NCBI GenBank assembly: GCA_020850995.1
Contig: JADZDP010000107.1
Span: 1-64,000, forward strand
Origin: Deltaproteobacteria bacterium
GTDB lineage: Bacteria > Myxococcota > UBA727 > VGSZ01
Direction of reading: 5' to 3'
Length of the DNA: 64,000 nucleotides
Part shown: one piece after another, positions 59,282 to 64,000 of the stretch
How the letters are laid out: each line of letters begins with the position of its first letter
How positions within the stretch are numbered: position 1 is the stretch's first letter
Position numbers and translations under genes: made by a program
The notes under the pieces: model-generated
Told to the model about the DNA's origin: nothing
The model's database searches: none
The model's input: the letters and a program-made list of their open reading frames with translations, nothing else

Positions 59282-60241
59282 ATGCTCGAGACACGCGTCA
59301 CCAAGCTCCTCGGTATCCGCGACCCCATCCTGCAGGGCGGCATGGCGTGGATCAGCCGCGCCGAGCTCGTCGCCGCCGTCAGCGAGGCCGGCGGCCTGGG
59401 CGTGCTGGCCAGCGGCACGCTGCGGCCCAGCGAGCTCAAGGACGAGCTGCGCAAGGTGCGCGCCGCCACGTCCAAGCCCTTCGCGGTCAACGTCTCGCTG
59501 GTGCCCGCGCACCCCGACGCCGACGCCAAGACCGCCGCGCTGCTCACCGACATCGCGCTCGACGAGGGCGTGCGCATCTTCACCATCTCGGCGGGCTCGC
59601 CCACGGTGCTCACCGACAAGCTCAAGCAGCGCGGCGCCGTGGTCATCCACGTAGTGCCGTCGGCGCGCTTGGCCAAGAAGGCCGAGGCCGCCGGCGTCGA
59701 CGCCGTGGTGGCCGAGGGCTACGAGGCCGGCGGCCACGTGGGTCACGACGAGCACACCTCGGTGGTGCTGTGGCCGAGCGCCGTGCGCGCCGTCAAGATC
59801 CCGGTGATCGCCGCCGGCGGCATCGCCGACGGCGCGGGCATGGCGGCGGCGCTCGCGTTTGGCGCCGAGGGCGTGCAGATCGGCACGCGCTTCATCGCCA
59901 CCACGGAGTGCAACGCGCACGCGAGCTTCAAGCAGCGCATCGTCGACGCGCCGGAGACGCCCACCGTGGTGTACTGCAAGAGCACGCACCCCGGGCGCGC
60001 CCTCGGCACGCCGGTGGTGGAGCGGCTGGTGGCGCTCGAGAAGGGCGGCGCTGGCGCCCTGGAGCTCGAGCAGCTGCGCGGGCGCGGGCGCTCGCGCGCC
60101 GGCTGCGTCGACGGCGACCTGGCGGAGGGCATCTTGCCCTGCGGGGCCGCCGCGGGGCTCGTCACGCGCGTGGTGAGCGTGGCCGAGCTGATGCGCGAGC
60201 TGGTCGAGGGGTATCAGGCGGCCAAGGGGCGCATGCCGTAG
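59282..60241 (+). CDS. FabK/nitronate monooxygenase-family flavoprotein
   Basis: TIM-barrel flavoprotein of 319 residues closely resembling FabK enoyl-ACP reductase: PILQGGMAWIS near the N-terminus, VVAEGYEAGGHVGH as the catalytic and substrate loop (His), VIAAGGIADGAGMAAALAFGAEGVQIGTRF as the FMN-binding region. The nitronate monooxygenase family shares these. Pairing with FabH favours a fatty-acid role. No other fatty-acid synthesis gene is adjacent. Confidence 0.83.
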   Translation: MLETRVTKLLGIRDPILQGGMAWISRAELVAAVSEAGGLGVLASGTLRPSELKDELRKVRAATSKPFAVNVSLVPAHPDADAKTAALLTDIALDEGVRIFTISAGSPTVLTDKLKQRGAVVIHVVPSARLAKKAEAAGVDAVVAEGYEAGGHVGHDEHTSVVLWPSAVRAVKIPVIAAGGIADGAGMAAALAFGAEGVQIGTRFIATTECNAHASFKQRIVDAPETPTVVYCKSTHPGRALGTPVVERLVALEKGGAGALELEQLRGRGRSRAGCVDGDLAEGILPCGAAAGLVTRVVSVAELMRELVEGYQAAKGRMP

Positions 60242-60278
60242 GGCAGGCAACCCTGTGCCCTGTGCCGGTCGACGGCTC

Positions 60279-61541
60279 TCAAAAGAACATGTTGCACTGG
60301 CTCTCGCTGTACCCGCTGCCCGCCAGGCACATCACGTAGATCGCCGCCCCCTCGAGCACCGCCCGATCGGGCGCGCTCTCGTCCTCGGCGCTGACGGCGT
60401 CGCGTAACCCCTGCAAGTTCCCGTCCGACGTGGTGCTCAGGCCGAGCGCGTCCACCATGCCCTCGGGGGCCAGCGCGTCGTCGAGGATGGCGAGCACGGT
60501 GCTGCGATCGCGCGCCAGGTCGGCGCCGTCCTCGTCCCAGGCGAACGCCTCGTCGACGGCGGCGGCGGCCACCACGATGCGCGTGAGCAAGAGGGTCTCG
60601 TCGGCCAGCTTGGCGAAGTCGAGGGCGTCGGCGTCGTCGCTGGCCTCGTGGTAGCGCTTGTTCTGCCCGTCCGAGAGGAAGAGCGTGGGGACGTCGCGGT
60701 TCCGGAACGCGTCGTAGTCGCTCCAGGGCTGGCGGCCGCTGCCCGGGATCTCCTCGATGAGGTGCAGCCCGCCGCGCGCCAGCGGCAGGGTTTCGGGCAC
60801 GCTCACGTCGTCGAGCGCGCGGGACAGCGCCGGCGTCTCGTCGGCGCCCATGACGAAGTGCGTGCGGTAGCCCGGCCACAGCTCACCGCCCACCAGGTCG
60901 AGGGCGATGGCCACGTCGATGGCGTCGAGCTCCACGGGTGTTCTGCCGGCGGCGCTCTCGGCGACGAAGAACTGCGAGCCCATGGCGTTCGTGAGGAAGG
61001 TGGGCGGCTCCTCGGCGTCCCACAGCGCCACCACCACGGTCTTCTCGAGCGGCGCGCGCGCGATGGCGCACGCGGTGGCCACCACCGCGCCCACCGCCGC
61101 GGCGTTATCGAGCGCGCCGTTGCACACGCCGCCGCACGCGGTGCCGAGGTGGTCGTAGTGCGCGGAGATCAGCAGCACGCGCTCGGCGTTGCCCTGTCCC
61201 TCGACGACACCGAGCAGGTTGGTGCCCTCGCCGGTGGTGATGGGCTGCTCGTAGGTGCCCTCGAAGAGCGGCGCCACGCCGCACTGTTGCAGCGCCTCCA
61301 CCAGGTGCGCGCGCGCCGCGTTGCCGCCGGCGCTGCCCTCGTCGCGCCCCTCCATGTCGTCGGACGAGAGCGCGCGCGCGATCTGCTCGGGCATGGCGAG
61401 GTCGAGCTCGTCCTCGGGATCGCCGACGTGCTCGTGGTGATCGTCGGGGTCCGGTGGCGCGGCAGGACACGCGGTGAGGCCCCACGGCGCGAGCAGCGAG
61501 CAGGCGGCGGCCGCGGCGAGAGCAGGGAGAGACGTGCGCAT
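60279..61541 (-). CDS. M28-family metallopeptidase lipoprotein
   Basis: Lipoprotein of 420 residues with a lipobox near residue 25 (LTAC). An acidic spacer leads to an aminopeptidase core with the dinuclear zinc ligands: SAHYDHLG, GALDNAAAVGA, WDAEEPPTF and HEASDDADALDF. It also has two added Cys near the metal site (TACGGVCNG). M28 enzymes release N-terminal residues from peptides outside the cytoplasm. The final 40 residues include two Cys that may pair. It converges on the FabK gene. Confidence 0.88.
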   Translation of the reverse strand: MRTSLPALAAAAACSLLAPWGLTACPAAPPDPDDHHEHVGDPEDELDLAMPEQIARALSSDDMEGRDEGSAGGNAARAHLVEALQQCGVAPLFEGTYEQPITTGEGTNLLGVVEGQGNAERVLLISAHYDHLGTACGGVCNGALDNAAAVGAVVATACAIARAPLEKTVVVALWDAEEPPTFLTNAMGSQFFVAESAAGRTPVELDAIDVAIALDLVGGELWPGYRTHFVMGADETPALSRALDDVSVPETLPLARGGLHLIEEIPGSGRQPWSDYDAFRNRDVPTLFLSDGQNKRYHEASDDADALDFAKLADETLLLTRIVVAAAAVDEAFAWDEDGADLARDRSTVLAILDDALAPEGMVDALGLSTTSDGNLQGLRDAVSAEDESAPDRAVLEGAAIYVMCLAGSGYSESQCNMFF

Positions 61542-61619
61542 GGCGCGATGTTGCTGCCACCGCGAGCGGCGTCAACCGCCGGGCGTCACAAAGCGGGCGC
61601 GCGAGCTCGCGCGAGCGCG

Positions 61620-62624
61620 TCAGGGCGTCGGCGGGCCTCCGTCGCGCGGCCGCTTGCGCGCGCTCACCTCCTTCACCGCGCGCGAGAGCAGCTTCTCGAA
61701 GCGTTTCCTCCCCGCGGCCGCGAGGGGATCGCTCTTCGCGCGCAGCCGCGCCACCTCGGCGCGCAGCTTGTGCCACGAGGCGAGGCGCGCGGCCGGCAGG
61801 CGCCCCTCGTCGACGGCCACGCGCACGGCGCAGCCCGGCTCGCCCTCGTGCGCGCAGTCGCGGAAGCGACAGGAGGCCGAGAGCGCGTCGATCTCGGGGA
61901 AGGCCGCGTCGACGTCGCCCTGGTCGGTTGCCAGGCCGAGCGCGCGCACGCCGGGCGTGTCGACGAGGAAGGCGCCCCACGGCAGCGGCACCAGGCGCGT
62001 GCGCGTGGTGGTGTGCCGCCCGCGCCCGTCGTCGGCGCGCACCTCGGCGGTGGACTGCAGCGCGCGGCCGAAGAGCGCGTTGGCCAAGGTGCTCTTGCCC
62101 GCGCCCGACTGCCCGAGCAGCACCAGGGTCTCTGGCGCTTGCACCAGGGCCTGCAGCACGCTGACGTCGTCGTGGTCGAAGGCGCTCACCGCGATCAGCT
62201 CTGCACCCGCGGCCACCGCTTGCGCCTCGTCGAGCGCCCGCTCGAGGTCGAGCGCCACGTCGCGCTTGGTGAGCACGATGAGCGGCCGCGCGCCGCCGGC
62301 GTGGGCGAGCGCGAGCGCGCGCTCGATGAAGCCCGCGCGCAGGGGCCGATCGAGCGGACAGCAGACGCCGAGGACGTCGACGTTGGCGGCGATGAGCTGA
62401 GCGCCGCTCACCTCATCGTGGTGCTGGCGCGCACGCGCCAGCACCGTGCGGCGCGGCAACACCTCGACCACCCGCCCACCGTCTACGATGACGTCGTCAC
62501 CACAGACGACGCGCGCGTGGGCGGCCAGGTGCACCAGGCGTTCGGTGGCCGGTGGCTCGAGGATGACGGCGATGCGGTGACCGGCCGCGACGACGCGGCG
62601 GCGGCTGGGCTCGTGAGCGTGCAC
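61620..62624 (-). CDS. rsgA: Ribosome small-subunit biogenesis GTPase RsgA
   Basis: Circularly permuted GTPase of 334 residues. The order is TKRD (G4) first, then LLGQSGAGKSTLANAL (G1) and DTPG (G3), which defines the family. An OB-like N-terminal domain (about 15-80) and a C-terminal zinc knuckle (CRFRDCAHEGEPGC) are present. RsgA helps mature the 30S subunit. GTG 62624 has a GGAG site; the open frame extends about 60 codons upstream without conserved residues. Confidence 0.88.
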   Translation of the reverse strand: MHAHEPSRRRVVAAGHRIAVILEPPATERLVHLAAHARVVCGDDVIVDGGRVVEVLPRRTVLARARQHHDEVSGAQLIAANVDVLGVCCPLDRPLRAGFIERALALAHAGGARPLIVLTKRDVALDLERALDEAQAVAAGAELIAVSAFDHDDVSVLQALVQAPETLVLLGQSGAGKSTLANALFGRALQSTAEVRADDGRGRHTTTRTRLVPLPWGAFLVDTPGVRALGLATDQGDVDAAFPEIDALSASCRFRDCAHEGEPGCAVRVAVDEGRLPAARLASWHKLRAEVARLRAKSDPLAAAGRKRFEKLLSRAVKEVSARKRPRDGGPPTP

Positions 62625-62651
62625 AGGGAGGCTCCAGACAAAGGGCGAGCG

Positions 62652-62673
62652 CGCCGCGCGTTGTCGCGCGGCG
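62652..62673 (-). promoter_or_regulatory. Perfect hairpin in rsgA leader
   Basis: CGCCGCGCG and CGCGCGGCG pair over 9 bp with a 4-nt loop, 28 nt before the rsgA GTG. It would form a stable stem in the leader. Other parts of the 301-bp gap 62625-62925 show a second stem at 62824-62841 (CGTTCC with its inverse) and no gene. Confidence 0.45.
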
Positions 62674-62925
62674 AAGAGGGGTCTCAGGCGCTCACACCCG
62701 GTCCGGCATGGCTGCAAGGTAGCAGCTCGCGCGCACGTCGCCACTGGCGCGGGCAGCACGGGGCGCCGACCGGCCTCGCACCACCTGGATGACGGTGCGG
62801 CTGGGATCACGCGCCATCCCGCGCGTTCCGCTGGTGGAACGGCGCAGACGCGGCGCGCGCGTCAGGACGCGACGCAGCGTTCGGCATGGGTCGTGAAGAA
62901 CCCGCTGCACCCAACGGAGAACACC

Positions 62926-63405
62926 ATGCGCCTCTTGCTCGCCCTGCCTGTCCTTGCCATCGCTCTCTCTAACCTCGCCTGCGCGCACGCCGTTCGCATC
63001 GAGAGCGCGCCGGGCGCCGAGATCTTCGTCAACGGCCAACGCATCGGTACCGCGCCCGCGACCTACCAGGAGACGACGGGCTCGGCGGACACGGTGCGCA
63101 TCACCGCCAGGTTGCCTGGCCGCGAGAACACCGTTGAGGTCCGGCGCAGCGACGTCGACCTCGCGCCGATCGGCGCGAGCGCGGCGGCGGGCGCCGCCGG
63201 CTGCATGGCAGCGTCGGTGGCTACGCTTGCCTCGGCCTTGGTCTTCTATCCTTGTGCGGTGGCCGTCGCTCCATTGGCCTGTGGGTCGCTCGTCACGGCG
63301 CCGGTCATTGGCTGGATGTGGTTTGGCCACAGGCTGCCCGACACGGTCCGCGTCGAGCTCGACCACCGAGTGCCCGCCGCCGCGGTGAACGAGCAGCCCT
63401 TCTGA
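62926..63405 (+). CDS. Small lipoprotein with PEGA-like domain
   Basis: Lipoprotein of 159 residues with lipobox SNLAC (about 14-18). IESAPGAEIFVNGQRIGTAPATY is the typical PEGA beta-sheet motif. A Gly/Ala-rich hydrophobic stretch follows (about 85-140), perhaps two membrane helices. ATG 62926 has a GGAGA site. Confidence 0.78.
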   Translation: MRLLLALPVLAIALSNLACAHAVRIESAPGAEIFVNGQRIGTAPATYQETTGSADTVRITARLPGRENTVEVRRSDVDLAPIGASAAAGAAGCMAASVATLASALVFYPCAVAVAPLACGSLVTAPVIGWMWFGHRLPDTVRVELDHRVPAAAVNEQPF

Positions 63406-63425
63406 GCTCACGGCGAGCATCCAGG

Positions 63426-63455
63426 CACACGGGCGACCACGAGGTCGCCCGTGTG
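63426..63455. terminator. Strong hairpin after lipoprotein gene
   Basis: CACACGGGCGACC and its complement pair over 13 bp with a 4-nt ACGA loop, 20 nt after the stop at 63405. There is no T-run, but its strength and place fit termination. Confidence 0.6.
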
Positions 63456-63724
63456 TGCGCCTGCGCAAGCGCGCTCGCGGGTCTGTCGAATGCGCGGGTC
63501 GCTGCGCAAGCCCCTGTCGACCCAAGCTGTGCTTCCCCCTCGTGGGCACGCTTGGAGCGCCTGCGCCCGACTCGGCTTCATGCGCGACGCGATCGCCGTG
63601 CCCGTGCGCCCGCACCGGTCGGCGGCCACATCGGGCTGCGATGAAACCTCTGGGCCGCGGTCATGAGCACGACCGCGACAGGTCGTGTCTGTGCTACTGC
63701 GGCGTGCACCACGCGGGAGTACCC
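63456..63724. other. Gap with no gene seen
   Basis: No start codon with a ribosome site and no family-like frame is visible. The last 60 nt form the upstream region of the cupin gene and end in a GGAG site. Confidence 0.5.
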
Positions 63725-64000
63725 ATGAGCGATCGTCGCCACCCCAACGTCGTCAACCTCGATGAGCTCGAGGCCAAGCCGAGCAGCGCCGGCACGCGCT
63801 TTGGCTTCTCCGCCAAGGGGCTCGGCGCTGCCACGGGATCGCAGGGCATCGGCTGCAGCTACTACGAGCAGCCGCCAGGCAAGACGGCCTTCCCGCGTCA
63901 CTGGCACGCCGCCAACGAGGAGGCGCTGTTCGTGCTCGAGGGCCAGGGCACCGTGCACATCGGCGCGCGCGCGATCCCGGTGCGCGCCGGCGACTACGTG
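63725..64000 (+). CDS. Cupin-domain protein, cut by window edge
   Basis: The first 92 residues are visible. Metal-binding His59 and His61 (RHWHAANEEALFVLEGQG) and the second cupin motif start (IPVRAGDYV) fit a single-domain cupin. Many bind a metal and act on small molecules or serve as sensors. The ATG has GGAG before it. The 3' part lies outside the window, so the family cannot be refined. Confidence 0.8.
   Translation, partial: MSDRRHPNVVNLDELEAKPSSAGTRFGFSAKGLGAATGSQGIGCSYYEQPPGKTAFPRHWHAANEEALFVLEGQGTVHIGARAIPVRAGDYV

Overview
The window is very G+C-rich (judged by eye, not counted), with strong G/C preference at third codon positions. It is gene-dense and looks like chromosome of a deltaproteobacterial or Myxococcota-type Gram-negative. 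The signs are hybrid histidine kinases, a Ser/Thr protein kinase, PilT ATPases, many secreted lipoproteins with long Gly-Glu tracts behind the signal peptide, lipoprotein-type ABC exporters, outer-membrane beta-barrel proteins, and a regulatory phosphotransferase (PTS) system with HprK. I found no rRNA, tRNA, CRISPR array, integrase or recognisable transposase. The taxonomic placement is inference.

Layout. 0.3-4.1 kb: a Gly-Glu-tract secreted protein and a hybrid histidine kinase. 4.3-9.0 kb: an NAD-centred locus. A Macro-SIR2 fusion is divergent from a three-gene operon of NrtR-like Nudix regulator, SPFH/band-7 protein and NAD-kinase-like protein. The 129-bp divergent region carries stacked palindromes and a plausible promoter. 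9.0-13.5 kb: two coupled FtsX/LolC-type permeases without an ATPase, then a second hybrid kinase. 13.7-16.1 kb: a lipase-like hydrolase and a membrane protein. 16.2-23.1 kb: a leftward operon of MarR regulator, ABC ATPase, two permeases, LolA-like periplasmic protein and outer-membrane barrel, which reads as a self-contained envelope export system.

23.2-35.5 kb: a rightward block of hpf, ptsN, hprK, a HEAT-repeat/PilT fusion, pilT, a Ser/Thr kinase, an alpha/beta hydrolase, rapZ, ptsH and ptsI. It holds every cytoplasmic part of a regulatory PTS relay (EI, HPr, EIIA-Ntr, HPr kinase/phosphorylase, RapZ) but no sugar permease, and a pilus-retraction/kinase block is inserted in the middle. 35.5-37.7 kb: a peptidoglycan-binding-like protein, then a 786-bp gap with a (GAA)24 tract, a pair of long inverted repeats and several hairpins. 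37.7-49.9 kb: propeller-like secreted proteins, a large CehA/PHP-type lipoprotein metallohydrolase, a thioesterase, a methyltransferase, an SDR protein without the usual Tyr, and a Gly-Glu lipoprotein.

50.2-64.0 kb: an MMPL transporter, a PQQ sugar dehydrogenase/cytochrome c fusion lipoprotein, elbB, three translationally coupled envelope proteins, a membrane protein, a FabH-FabK-type pair, an M28 peptidase lipoprotein, RsgA, a small lipoprotein and a cupin gene cut by the window edge.

The most interesting system is the NAD locus. It combines a probable ADP-ribose-binding macro domain fused to a SIR2 domain, a regulator family that senses ADP-ribose, a membrane-scaffold protein and an NAD-kinase-like enzyme. 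The SIR2 catalytic-His position is Pro and the Nudix box has lost its catalytic Glu residues.
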